64,000 nt of DNA from Pseudoalteromonas lipolytica (lineage in GTDB: Bacteria > Pseudomonadota > Gammaproteobacteria > Enterobacterales > Alteromonadaceae). The stretch spans positions 63,225 to 127,224 of the forward strand of contig NZ_FPAZ01000003.1 in the NCBI RefSeq assembly GCF_900116435.1, in the 5' to 3' direction. The translations under genes and the position numbers were made by a program. This document shows positions 1 through 8,444 of this stretch, one piece after another (the first letter of the stretch is position 1; each line of letters starts with the position of its first letter). The notes below the pieces were generated by a model. It searched no databases. It was not told the DNA's origin and saw only the letters and a list, made by a program, of their open reading frames with translations.

Positions 1-1161
1 TGCGGCAACATTCCAAAAAACGGTCCCTGGCGATGCAGTCAAAAATCCACGGTTGATCATTATTTGATTAACCACTTCATTAACACCTGCTTCGTCGAAT
101 GATCGCAGCGCATTAATACCCGGCCATAAATGACGACCTTGCGTGTTTTGTGACTGCCACCAGCTTAATAAGAGCGGGTAGCTTTGTGCGTATTGGTTTA
201 TTGGCCAATAAAGCTGAGGTGAAAAGTAATCTAACCACCCTTCGTTTAGCCATAACTTGGCATCTGCAAAAAGCGTTTCGTACTGATCCATGCCACGAAT
301 GGTACTCGGCTGTGTTGGTCTGTATATACCGAATGGGCTGATCCCGACTAACACATGTGGTTTAATTTCTTTCACCGTACTGTAAAGACGCTGCACAAAT
401 GTGTTCACCGCATTGCGTCGCCAGTCTGGCACACTAAGCGTCCCACCTGCTTGAATATATGCCTGATATTGCTCAGCATCTGGAAAATCGTCTCCTTCGT
501 TATACGATGGATACGGGTAAAAGTAATCATCATAATGAATGCCATCTAAATCATAGCGCGTTACCAGCTCTGTTAATGTATTTAATGTATGAGTGACCAC
601 ATCTTTATCTGTCGGCAAAAACCAAAAAGTACCATTTTTTAATTTAACCACCTTATCAGGCTGGGTATTCACGACCGACTGCGACGATAGCGGCCCCCCT
701 ACATGATGATGTGCTCGATATGGATTGATCCATGCGTGAAGCTTTAAGCCACGTTTATGCGCGTTTTCTATCCAAAATTGTAAGGGATCATAATAAGGCT
801 CTGGGGCTTTTCCCTGCTCTTTCGTTAAATAGTAAGACCACGGCTCATAACTACTTTGATAAAGGGCATCAGCTTGGGGCCTCACCTGAAAAATCACCGT
901 ATTAAAATTATGTTGTTGCAGCGTATCCAGTATTCTAATTGCGTGCTCTTTTTGCTCTGCAACAGGTAATCCCGGCTCCAGGGGCCAATTTATATTGGCC
1001 ACTGTCGCAACCCACGCTGCGCGAAATTCTCGCGCGACGACCTGTTGGTGAATTTTGCCAAGCATCTGCTTTTCAGCACTACTGGGCTCAGAACTGGGCA
1101 AAAAGCTACATCCAATCAAACCAGAAAACATCAACAAGATAAGTAAATTTTTAAAATGCAT
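1..1161 (-). CDS. GHL10-family glycoside hydrolase-like lipoprotein (YngK/DUF187 type), 3' end off window
   Basis: The frame is open from the ATG at 1161 to the window edge (387 codons, no stop). The N-terminus has a short hydrophobic segment ending in a lipobox (Leu-Ile-Gly-Cys), so this is a predicted lipoprotein. The mature part begins with the family-typical REFRAAWVATVANINWP stretch, followed by FNTVIFQVRPQADALY, LKLHAWINPYR and LDGIHYDDYFYPYP, all hallmarks of the GHL10 (PF02638) TIM-barrel family. These proteins are thought to act on polysaccharides at the cell envelope; the substrate is not evident here. It lies in the same direction as the TonB receptor upstream, separated by a terminator, and near an alpha-amylase, so a glycan role is plausible. 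The C-terminal part is not in the window. Confidence 0.85.
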   Translation of the reverse strand, partial: MHFKNLLILLMFSGLIGCSFLPSSEPSSAEKQMLGKIHQQVVAREFRAAWVATVANINWPLEPGLPVAEQKEHAIRILDTLQQHNFNTVIFQVRPQADALYQSSYEPWSYYLTKEQGKAPEPYYDPLQFWIENAHKRGLKLHAWINPYRAHHHVGGPLSSQSVVNTQPDKVVKLKNGTFWFLPTDKDVVTHTLNTLTELVTRYDLDGIHYDDYFYPYPSYNEGDDFPDAEQYQAYIQAGGTLSVPDWRRNAVNTFVQRLYSTVKEIKPHVLVGISPFGIYRPTQPSTIRGMDQYETLFADAKLWLNEGWLDYFSPQLYWPINQYAQSYPLLLSWWQSQNTQGRHLWPGINALRSFDEAGVNEVVNQIMINRGFLTASPGTVFWNVAA

Positions 1162-1177
1162 AGCTAACCTATTATTA

Positions 1178-1206
1178 AAAAGGCACAGCATAAATATGCT
1201 GTGCCT
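1178..1206 (-). terminator. Rho-independent terminator after the TonB receptor gene
   Basis: Perfect 11-bp inverted repeat (aggcacagcat / atgctgtgcct) with a 4-base loop. Read on the minus strand it is followed by a run of T residues. It sits between the receptor stop and the GHL10 start. Confidence 0.85.
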
Positions 1207-1238
1207 TAATTAAATGAGTAAACGTCGAATCAATCTGA

Positions 1239-3878
1239 TTAGAATTTCATTTGTGCGCCCAGTAAGAAACGGCGACCGTAGTCATGAATAGCCAACGGAC
1301 GATTGTTATCAGGCATACCGGTGCTGTTACCCGACGTCGCTTTTTGCTCTTCGTTTGTGAGGTTAATCGCTTGGAAAATAAGATTAAGGTTTTCTGTCAC
1401 GTTGTAACTCATGTTCAAATCATATTGACCAAAGCCATCTTTATACTGGTTTAAACCTAAGTAGTTTGTGTAGAAGTACTCAGAGCGATAAGTGTATGAA
1501 ACACGTGCAGAGAATGCGCTGTTTTCGTAATAAACCGTGGCATTAAACGTATCTTCAGAGTTATTTGGTAATACGGCTTCTTCACCTGCTTCTTTTTGCT
1601 CAGCGGTTTGCTCAAGCTCAGCATCAGAATAGGTATAGTTTGTTTGAATACCAAAACCATACGGTAGTTTTTGAGTATAGTTCACTTCGAAGCCCGCATT
1701 TTCGCCACCTAAACCATTTTGTGGCTGCGTCACTAAGAAATCACGCACTTCTTCAATACCGGTATCTGGGTCTGTCCATGTCCACTGTTTTTCAACAGTC
1801 GCATTGGTAATATACGAGTCGATATCTTTGTAGAAGTAAGCAAATGATAGAATTGACGATTCATTAAAGTACCACTCTGCCGAAAGGTCATATTGAGTCG
1901 CACGATATGGTTTTAAATAAGGATTCCCTTCGGTGCCTTTACACCCTGTGGCAGCTGCACAGTAACCACTTTTGCGTGCAGATAAAAAGTCATAATCAGG
2001 GCGAGACATCACTTTTGCTGCAGCAAAACGCACAACAACATCATCGGCTAAATCATAATTAATATTTACACTTGGTAAAAAGTCATCGTAACTATTTGTG
2101 CTTTCGACATCTTGGATATTTTCAGGTGCAAAGCTGCGACCTGTGTACTCAACTGAACGCGAATCAAGCTCAGTTTTCACCGCTCGAACACCCATGTTAC
2201 CACGCCATTTATTGTAATCGAACACAGCCTTTACATATCCAGCGGTCACGGTCTCTTCTAAATCAAAGGTGTAATCTAAGTGCTCGTATGGGCCACTAGT
2301 CGGCGTGGTTGATGAAATCCAATCGGCGTACTTAGCGTTATCAAACTGCCATAAAATTGCATTTGCCCCCTCGCCCATAAAGTCAGAGGCCGAGTCGCTT
2401 GCAAACATACCCAAGTGATAAGTTTCACCATCTGCTGACACTTTAGGGTAATTAGCTTTCATTAAACTAGCTGCTTTTGAGTGCTCTCTGTACTTAACAC
2501 CCGCTTTGATAGCGGTAAAAAAACCACCATCAAGTAAATATTCAACGTCTAATTGACCATAAATTTCTTTTGAGTCATTAAAAATATCGTTTTTATGGTT
2601 ATAGTCTAAGCGGTAATCTTGTGGACTTAAGTCCGCTGATAAAGTGACATCGGGTGTACCATTTTCAAGTGTAAATGAGGCATCTGTATTAGCATAATAT
2701 TCTGAATACACATCGCTGACCTCACCATCCGCTTTGCTGTAACCTAATTGCCCCGTTACGGTGTAATTATCAGCTTTGTAAGTTACTTTTAAATCATGCG
2801 CTTGAGTCTTAAATTCACCCTCGTAACCTGCATTACCGTAATAACCTAAATTATTATGAGCCGGTAAATCACCCGCCACTAACGTACCATCAACAATAAC
2901 AGGATTTTCTACATTACTGATGTTTTGTAAAATAAAACCACTGGAGTAAGTGCCAAACGACTTGTGCTCCGACGATGAATATAAATTGTTAAATACAAAA
3001 TCCAGATTATCATTTGCAGCATATTGCAGCGTCACGGTTGCGGTGTCTAAATCACTGTCACTTGCATAACGGTTGTAACCCACAGCACCCGGATAAAACT
3101 CAGCATTGCCGTCTTGGTTTGCATCAGTACTACGGTAGCCAAAACGTACTTCTTTACTGTCACGTTGCGTCGCTGTTTCTTTGTGAATAAAACCCACATT
3201 GAAGCCAAAGTCTTGTGCTTCATTTTTCCACGAGTATAAACCCGATAAATACGGTTTTGTTTCATCAGCATTTTCAAAATGGAACGCCTTTACTGATAAC
3301 GCGGCATAATTTGCCTCGCTATCCAACGGTTTACGTGTTTTAACAACAACGGTTCCCCCAATTGAGCCTTCGTCAATGTCAGCTTCAGCCGATTTATATA
3401 CTTCAAGCGTATCAACAAGCTCTGCAGGTAATAACGAATAGTTAAAACCTCGTGATGGGCGCGTAATTGAGGCTGAAGCTGTCGCTGATGCCACGTTTTG
3501 CCCGTTCAACAACGTAATATTTAAATGAGGTGCAGTACCACGGATACTTACTCTGTCGCTTTCGCCACCCAAGTCTTTTTCAACCTGAACACCTGGAATA
3601 CGCTGAAGTGCGTCTGCGACCGTTTGATCTGGAAACTTACCGATGTCTTCTGCAGACACAGCATCAACTACGCTATTTGAAAAGCGCTTCATATTGATAC
3701 TTTTTTCAACGGAAGCCGCATACCCACGAACTTCTATTTGTTCAATGTCTTCTTTGGTGACTTTCTTTTTATCAGCTTGTTCATCGGCTGCGAAAACCGA
3801 TGCTGAAGCCCCTAAAACAAGTGATGGAACGAGCGCTTTTTTAATACAAATAGCTAACGCAGAGAATTTTTTATTCAT
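1239..3878 (-). CDS. TonB-dependent outer-membrane receptor (TIGR01782 type)
   Basis: 879 aa. A signal peptide ends near residue 30 (Ala-Ser-Val-Phe-Ala), followed by a TonB-box-like IEQIEVRG at about 47-54. The plug domain spans about 60-180 (GKFPDQTVADALQRIPGVQV, RVSIRG, SIGGTVVV), and the rest is a 22-strand-type beta barrel ending in an aromatic terminal strand (FLLGAQMKF). The plug motifs fit the Xanthomonas/Caulobacter TIGR01782 family, which imports oligosaccharides across the outer membrane using TonB energy. Neighbouring GHL10 and GH13 genes suggest a glucan or maltodextrin substrate, but that is inference. The gene is transcribed alone and has its own terminator; a 7-bp-arm inverted repeat lies about 83 bp upstream of the start. 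Confidence 0.9.
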   Translation of the reverse strand: MNKKFSALAICIKKALVPSLVLGASASVFAADEQADKKKVTKEDIEQIEVRGYAASVEKSINMKRFSNSVVDAVSAEDIGKFPDQTVADALQRIPGVQVEKDLGGESDRVSIRGTAPHLNITLLNGQNVASATASASITRPSRGFNYSLLPAELVDTLEVYKSAEADIDEGSIGGTVVVKTRKPLDSEANYAALSVKAFHFENADETKPYLSGLYSWKNEAQDFGFNVGFIHKETATQRDSKEVRFGYRSTDANQDGNAEFYPGAVGYNRYASDSDLDTATVTLQYAANDNLDFVFNNLYSSSEHKSFGTYSSGFILQNISNVENPVIVDGTLVAGDLPAHNNLGYYGNAGYEGEFKTQAHDLKVTYKADNYTVTGQLGYSKADGEVSDVYSEYYANTDASFTLENGTPDVTLSADLSPQDYRLDYNHKNDIFNDSKEIYGQLDVEYLLDGGFFTAIKAGVKYREHSKAASLMKANYPKVSADGETYHLGMFASDSASDFMGEGANAILWQFDNAKYADWISSTTPTSGPYEHLDYTFDLEETVTAGYVKAVFDYNKWRGNMGVRAVKTELDSRSVEYTGRSFAPENIQDVESTNSYDDFLPSVNINYDLADDVVVRFAAAKVMSRPDYDFLSARKSGYCAAATGCKGTEGNPYLKPYRATQYDLSAEWYFNESSILSFAYFYKDIDSYITNATVEKQWTWTDPDTGIEEVRDFLVTQPQNGLGGENAGFEVNYTQKLPYGFGIQTNYTYSDAELEQTAEQKEAGEEAVLPNNSEDTFNATVYYENSAFSARVSYTYRSEYFYTNYLGLNQYKDGFGQYDLNMSYNVTENLNLIFQAINLTNEEQKATSGNSTGMPDNNRPLAIHDYGRRFLLGAQMKF

Positions 3879-4882
3879 GAAACTGTAACCCTATCGTTTT
3901 TTATAAAGTGAGAGATTTTGTGACTACAAACTACATAAATGCTCTTTAGAACAACAAACGGTAACAACTTTATTGTTACATTGCGGCTACAATATTCGTA
4001 ATAAACTTTAAAATCAAGATATTTTATTCTTTATATTTATTTTTTTAAAAATATAAAATTCTATAAAAGGGACTAAAAGTGTTTAGCTGAATTTTTGCCA
4101 CATTATTTTTTATCCATTAATCAACGTTATAGAAAACGAGAAAAGGCTATATCGCTTAACACCCCCTGATGAATACGCCTTTATAACGCCTAAAACAGAG
4201 AAATTCACGCTCGGGTTGCTGTTATTGGGTAACCAAAAAGTGCTGATGAGACAATAGGTATTCACACCTCCTAAAAGAGTATGTTTAACTCATAACTAGG
4301 TGAATACAGTGCCCAGAAAACTGATTGCAAGGGCCGTTGTCACCATAGTACCGGCACTTTACTTCGGCACTTATCGGCTTTCGCTCTCTGTGCTCGCCGT
4401 AATGTATAAATACCTAAACATAAACTTTAACTTTTTGTTCGATTACAAAAAGCGTTTTATCAGCCTTAAAAAGTGCCCGATAACATAGTTGCAACCGCCT
4501 CTTTTAAAACGCTTGCTAGCTTACTCTGTATGCCATTCACTAAACACATAGCCATTAAATACACAAAACGCATTGAACAAATCTTTTAGTAAAAAATCAA
4601 ACTAAAACAATGAGATACTAAGGTCATTAGTTAATTCAATTAAATATGCAGCCTACCTATTACTGTTTTTAGATAAATAACAGCTTATTTTTCAATGCAT
4701 TATTTTGCGAATATAAAACAGGTTTTTGAATGTTTTTTACCACTGACGCATTAACATTTAGACATAAATTGACGAGATAAAAATGATGAGCCATAGTCAT
4801 TCAACCCATGCTTTAATCCAAAACAGTAAAAGACTCTCAATAAGCAGTGTCATTGCATAAAAAAATAAGGAGGGAGAATGTT
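3879..4882. other. About 1-kb AT-rich intergenic region between receptor and small ORF
   Basis: Holds the receptor promoter region (with the dyad at 3961-3979). Between about 4130 and 4560 there is more balanced sequence with an imperfect long dyad (aagcgtttta at 4450-4459 against taaaacgctt at 4505-4514). A 62-codon open frame at 4300-4488 has no convincing ribosome binding site or family features and I do not call it a gene. No RNA gene recognised. Confidence 0.4.
3961..3979. promoter_or_regulatory. Inverted repeat upstream of the TonB receptor, possible operator
   Basis: GTAACAA-N5-TTGTTAC, 7-bp perfect arms, 83-101 bp upstream of the receptor start codon. No regulator gene in the window is an obvious partner. 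It could be an operator or chance dyad symmetry. Confidence 0.35.
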
Positions 4883-5083
4883 ATGAGCCGTAAATCAAAA
4901 TTAATTTACCGTATTATGTTGGCCTCTAAACTTCGTAGCCGTAACAAAGAAATTTCACTGGAAAAACTCAAACAAGATTGCTACCTGAGCGAGTTTGAAT
5001 TATTAACCATTATGAAAGAGCTTGAAATCAAACAGCTCGTCAACTGGGATCCCAATAAATCTGCATTTTTCATCTCTGCTTAA
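4883..5083 (+). CDS. Small basic protein, unknown function (66 aa)
   Basis: I chose the ATG at 4883 because a near-perfect Shine-Dalgarno (aaggaggga, 4867-4875) lies 7 bases upstream. A longer frame from a GTG at 4847 would bury that site. The product starts MSRKSKLIYRIMLASKLRSR and continues with a pattern of three predicted helices and a short terminal strand (ISLEKLKQDCYLSEFELLTI, LVNWDPNKSAFFIS). This resembles a small winged-helix fold, but there is no clear family match. No signal peptide or membrane segment. A strong terminator follows at 5100. It stands alone between the receptor and the amylase, so a regulatory role is possible but unproven. Confidence 0.65.
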   Translation: MSRKSKLIYRIMLASKLRSRNKEISLEKLKQDCYLSEFELLTIMKELEIKQLVNWDPNKSAFFISA

Positions 5084-5099
5084 TTTCCCAAGATCACAT

Positions 5100-5137
5100 A
5101 ACGGCTAGCAGTGCTTAATGTTAGCTAGCCGTTTTAT
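5100..5137 (+). terminator. Rho-independent terminator after the 66-aa gene
   Basis: Perfect 10-bp stem (aacggctagc / gctagccgtt) followed by tttattta, starting 17 bases after the stop codon. Confidence 0.85.
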
Positions 5138-5267
5138 TTATTGATACTACCCGTATTGTTTATTGATAAAAGCACTCCTAAATAAACTTAACCATTCCAG
5201 AAAACATCAAAAAATAACTACGAATACACAGCAAATATATCACTTAATCGATTATGTAAATTAAAAG

Positions 5268-5281
5268 TGAATACGTATGCA
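5268..5281. promoter_or_regulatory. LacI-type palindrome upstream of the amylase gene
   Basis: tgaatacgtatgca, symmetric at 12 of 14 positions around a central CG, 75-88 bp before the amylase start. Palindromes with a central CG are typical of LacI-family sugar regulators. No such regulator is present in this window, so the assignment is inference. Confidence 0.4.
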
Positions 5282-5355
5282 CTTTATTGTTGCACCGCGA
5301 TTTGAAGTATATATTTTAATCACATGCTGTTATTCAACTGTGTTTAAGGAATCAC

Positions 5356-6735
5356 ATGAATTCATTTCTGCAAAAAAGTTTACTAATACTCACACTGTGT
5401 GTGCTCACTGCCTGTACGCAAACCACGTCAACATCCCATGTTTACGAGCCAAAGCCCTATGTAAAGATCACTCACCCCGACTGGTCAAAAAATGCGGTAA
5501 TGTATCAACTAAACACCCGTCAATTTACGCCCGAAGGCACCTTTAACGCAGCTAAAAAGCAGTTACCTCGTTTAAAAGAGTTAGGTGTCGACATAATCTG
5601 GTTAATGCCCGTACACCCAATTGGCGAAGAAAACCGTAAAGGCACTCTCGGCAGCCCATATTCAGTCAAAGACTACAGAAAAGTAAACCCTGAACTGGGC
5701 ACCCTTGATGACTTAAAAACCTTTGTAAGTGAAGCGCATAACATGGGCATGTACGTTATTTTAGATTGGGTGGCGAATCACAGTGCATGGGATAACTGGC
5801 TGCGCTATGAGCACCCTGATTGGTACGAGCGTGACTACCAAGGACAATTTAGACCAACGCCTTGGTGGGATTGGTCTGACATAATCGACTTCGATTACTC
5901 AAAACCTGCGCTGCGTGAATACATGACAGAGTCTATGAAGTTCTGGGTAAAAGAAGTCGGTGTAGATGGCTATCGTTGTGACGTAGCCGGTTTCGTTCCC
6001 GTTGATTTTTGGAATAATGTACGTCGCGAACTCGATGAAATAAAACCCGTATTAATGCTAGCAGAATGGGAATCTCGTGATTTACACGCTGAAGCCTTTG
6101 ATATGACCTATGCGTGGTCATGGTCAGAACACATGCACAAAATAGTTAATGGCCATGCCGATGTGAGCGCTCTGTTTGTTTACTATTCTTGGAACGAAAG
6201 CGCATTCCCTGTAGAGGCTTATAGGCTTGTAGGGGTTGCCAATCACGACTCGAATGCATGGGAAGGGACTATGTTTGAAACCTACGGTGACGCACTTGAA
6301 GCGGTCATTACGTTATCGGTCGTAGGTGAAGGTTTCCCAATGATTTATAACGGACAAGAAGCAGGAAACGATAGACGACTCGCCTTTTTTGAACGCGATC
6401 CGATTAAGTGGCAACCCCACCCAATCGGTGATTTATATAAATCACTATTTGCACTCAAACATCGTAACGAAGCGCTGTGGAATGGCCAATTTGGTGGGCG
6501 TATGGTACACGTACCAAACACGGCTCCAAAACATGTTCTTAGCTTTGTACGCGCAAAAGGCGATGAAAAAGTCTTTGCAGTGTTTAACCTATCCAAAGAA
6601 CCGCAAACAGTGAACTTTAAAGAACCATTATTTATCGGTGAATATAAAGAGGCGCTATCGGGGAAAACGGTTAACTTTACCAACGACACAACGTTAAGTT
6701 TGCCCGCTTGGGGGTTTAAGGTGTTCGAAAAATAA
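5356..6735 (+). CDS. GH13 alpha-amylase family lipoprotein
   Basis: 459 aa. The N-terminus is a lipoprotein signal (Leu-Thr-Ala-Cys, Cys20), so the enzyme is probably membrane-anchored in the periplasm or at the outer membrane. The TIM barrel has the four GH13 regions: DWVANH (about 137-142); GYRCDVA with nucleophile Asp209; LMLAEWE with acid/base Glu237; VANHDSN with Asp298. It is shorter than secreted amylases and has a small C-terminal beta domain from about 395 on. It probably hydrolyses alpha-1,4-glucans or maltodextrins. The start is supported by aagga a few bases upstream. It carries its own terminator, and a LacI-type palindrome lies upstream. Confidence 0.93.
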   Translation: MNSFLQKSLLILTLCVLTACTQTTSTSHVYEPKPYVKITHPDWSKNAVMYQLNTRQFTPEGTFNAAKKQLPRLKELGVDIIWLMPVHPIGEENRKGTLGSPYSVKDYRKVNPELGTLDDLKTFVSEAHNMGMYVILDWVANHSAWDNWLRYEHPDWYERDYQGQFRPTPWWDWSDIIDFDYSKPALREYMTESMKFWVKEVGVDGYRCDVAGFVPVDFWNNVRRELDEIKPVLMLAEWESRDLHAEAFDMTYAWSWSEHMHKIVNGHADVSALFVYYSWNESAFPVEAYRLVGVANHDSNAWEGTMFETYGDALEAVITLSVVGEGFPMIYNGQEAGNDRRLAFFERDPIKWQPHPIGDLYKSLFALKHRNEALWNGQFGGRMVHVPNTAPKHVLSFVRAKGDEKVFAVFNLSKEPQTVNFKEPLFIGEYKEALSGKTVNFTNDTTLSLPAWGFKVFEK

Positions 6736-6750
6736 CGACCTTAGGTACAT

Positions 6751-6780
6751 AACAGCTCTCTTAATTAAGAGGGCTGTTTT
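6751..6780 (+). terminator. Rho-independent terminator after the amylase gene
   Basis: 12-bp stem with one G-T pair (aacagctctctt / aagagggctgtt), tetraloop aatt, then T residues; begins 16 bases after the stop. Confidence 0.85.
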
Positions 6781-7104
6781 AAGGCTCAAAAACAGGGTGT
6801 TGATAAAATAAGTTTCGCTCTTTAAAACTTGGTTGTCATAGCTTCTGTTATGCCTTGGCTGTTATGCATCGCTGATTTAGCCGTGCTAAAAACAAATTAA
6901 AAGCACAGCGGTTTCGCAATAAAATCAACGATAAAGTGACTAAAAACGCCAACTATAATTTGTAAACGTTAGCAATGTAGAGCGAACCAACGGGCGACTT
7001 AAACGACTTATTGCGTCGTTACATTAAGCTCACACGCATGAACAGACCTTGATAATTGTGATACCAGACCTTAAAGCTCCACCATTTTGGCTTTTGTAAT
7101 GTGT
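6781..7104. other. Non-coding stretch between amylase and cytochrome b561
   Basis: No open frame of useful length on either strand. It contains two small hairpins: ccgtgct...agcacagcgg around 6882-6912, and aacgac-N7-gtcgtt near 7004-7022. The text looks like degraded sequence, perhaps the remains of a mobile element, but I recognise no element ends. Confidence 0.3.
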
Positions 7105-7656
7105 TTATTTTTTAGAAAACAACATACGTTTAAAAGTGTTATCTGCCAAAACGTAATGGTGAAATAATGCAGCCGCAGCATGTAAGCCTATTAAGTAATA
7201 CCCAACCTCACCTGCTGTTTCGTGTATTTCTTTAATGGTTTTACCAAGCTCTTTGTTTTCACTTGCCAATGGGGGGAGCTCTACACCAAAAAATGGCACA
7301 GGTTTACCTGCCATACTCAAGATTAACCAACCCGCTATCGGCATAGTAAACATAAAGACATACAGCAAAACGTGTACACATTTAGCAAGTGTACTTTGCC
7401 ACTTTGCAGGCTCAGGCTGAATAGCAGGTAACGAGCCACTCGCCAAGCGCACAATTACCCTCACACACACTAAAACTAAAACCGATAAACCCAACATAAA
7501 ATGCCACATTTTAAAGGCATCACGGGTTTCTGTGCCTTTTTCAAATAACTCACGTAGCTCAATACTGCCAAAAACAGTGACAATTAATATAAACATTAGC
7601 CAGTGCAAGGCAATAGAGAGTGTATTGTAATGAGTTGTTGTATTTTTAAAATTCAT
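7105..7656 (-). CDS. Cytochrome b561 family protein
   Basis: 183 aa, four predicted membrane helices. The conserved histidines that bind two b-type haems are present: H18 (in ALHW), H52, H95 (CVHVLLY), H145 (IHE) and H159 (GLHAAAALFHH). This family (PF01292, YodB/YceJ-like) moves electrons across the inner membrane, typically from quinol to a periplasmic acceptor such as superoxide. It is transcribed alone, with no terminator visible downstream. It marks the probable left edge of the accessory island; whether it is core or cargo cannot be told from this window. Confidence 0.9.
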   Translation of the reverse strand: MNFKNTTTHYNTLSIALHWLMFILIVTVFGSIELRELFEKGTETRDAFKMWHFMLGLSVLVLVCVRVIVRLASGSLPAIQPEPAKWQSTLAKCVHVLLYVFMFTMPIAGWLILSMAGKPVPFFGVELPPLASENKELGKTIKEIHETAGEVGYYLIGLHAAAALFHHYVLADNTFKRMLFSKK

Positions 7657-7933
7657 AATGCCTCTTTTGTAAAAAACGCATTCAGATAAGTGCTCTTTTT
7701 ATGCGTAATAAATGTGCAGAATTAGCCTAGCGTATACTCATCCTTGTTTTCATGTTCTAAAACATAAAATGAGTTACTTTTAACTTTCTTGTTTACTACT
7801 TTCTTGCTTACTACTTTGCTTGCACTTAACTGTAATTTATTAAACTTAAAATAAACTTATGTATGTTATTAAAATTAAATATCGAGGATAAAAACGATAA
7901 CCTTAAGTGACCGTTTTAAAAAATAGCGTGCGT

Positions 7934-8380
7934 TTAAGAGCTATAAACAACTGAGGTTGAAGCAAACAAAGGGGACGATTCAAACAAGCATTCAATGCAT
8001 ACAGATATGTTATAAGTACTAAGTAGCTCAAGAGGAATTGTCAGTTCATTTCGGCTCGCTGCTGCTAGGTTGCCAAATTTAAAGTTATTGCGCCGCCATG
8101 TAAGCGTAAGAACATTAGCATTGTTTGTATTTGCTAATTGAGCTGCTAACTTAAGTGCTCATATTCTAAAGCTGCTCGCTTGCCTAGCATGATAAACATC
8201 GACCTTGTTTAGCTCTAACGGCAATGCACCTTCGAGCTCATGATCTTGCTCTGCAAGCCATTGCCATAAAATATCAGCAAGCTCACTATAGCCATCGTAT
8301 GAGTTATTCCTTGCAAGTCTGAGTAAATAGCTTTCAAGCGCCTCATCAGGATAAGGTTTTGTTTGAACTAAAAAATGCAT
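7934..8380 (-). pseudogene. tniQ: Broken tniQ (Tn7-like transposition target selector), in-frame stop and truncated
   Basis: From the ATG at 8380 the frame reads PYPDEALESYLLRLARNN, the N-terminal signature of TniQ/TnsD (PF06527), then VDVYHARQASSFRI and a TGA stop at 8159-8161. Without any frame change it continues ALKLAAQLANTNN, LTWRRNNFKFGNL, ELTIPLELL and VCIECL, the expected second half of the TniQ domain, to a TAA at 7934. Intact TniQ of type I-F3 elements is about 390 aa with two zinc motifs; only about 150 codons remain here, with half of the first zinc knuckle (CIEC). The layout of the VDVYHARQASS...ALKLAAQL segment is closest, by eye, to I-F3 CRISPR-transposon TniQ. A perfect inverted repeat lies directly upstream. 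The bases beyond 7934 up to b561 hold nothing recognisable except a short tandem repetition (actttcttg-ttactact, near 7781-7820). Confidence 0.8.
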
Positions 8381-8384
8381 CGCC

Positions 8385-8415
8385 AACCTAAACTAAGAAA
8401 ATCTTAGTTTAGGTT
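8385..8415. promoter_or_regulatory. Perfect 14-bp inverted repeat before tniQ, likely Xre operator
   Basis: aacctaaactaaga-N3-tcttagtttaggtt, 5 bases upstream of the tniQ start codon. It shares the CTAAGA/TCTTAG core with the inverted repeat that touches the xre start codon at 9924-9962. I infer that both are bound by the Xre protein encoded in between. Confidence 0.6.
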
Positions 8416-8444
8416 AAGATTAGCTTTTACTGTCAGTCAAACTT

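Noticed and set aside
9..1142. Short plus-strand frames in the first kilobase
   Set aside because: The minus strand carries a continuous, family-typical GHL10 frame through the same bases.
4300..4488. 62-codon open frame between the receptor and the small gene
   Set aside because: No ribosome site, no recognisable domain, low-complexity C-terminus.
5277..5546. 89-codon frame overlapping the amylase start
   Set aside because: Shadow frame; the lipoprotein signal and ribosome site support the amylase frame.
6345..6689. 114-codon minus-strand frame in the amylase gene
   Set aside because: Antisense shadow of a well-supported GH13 domain.
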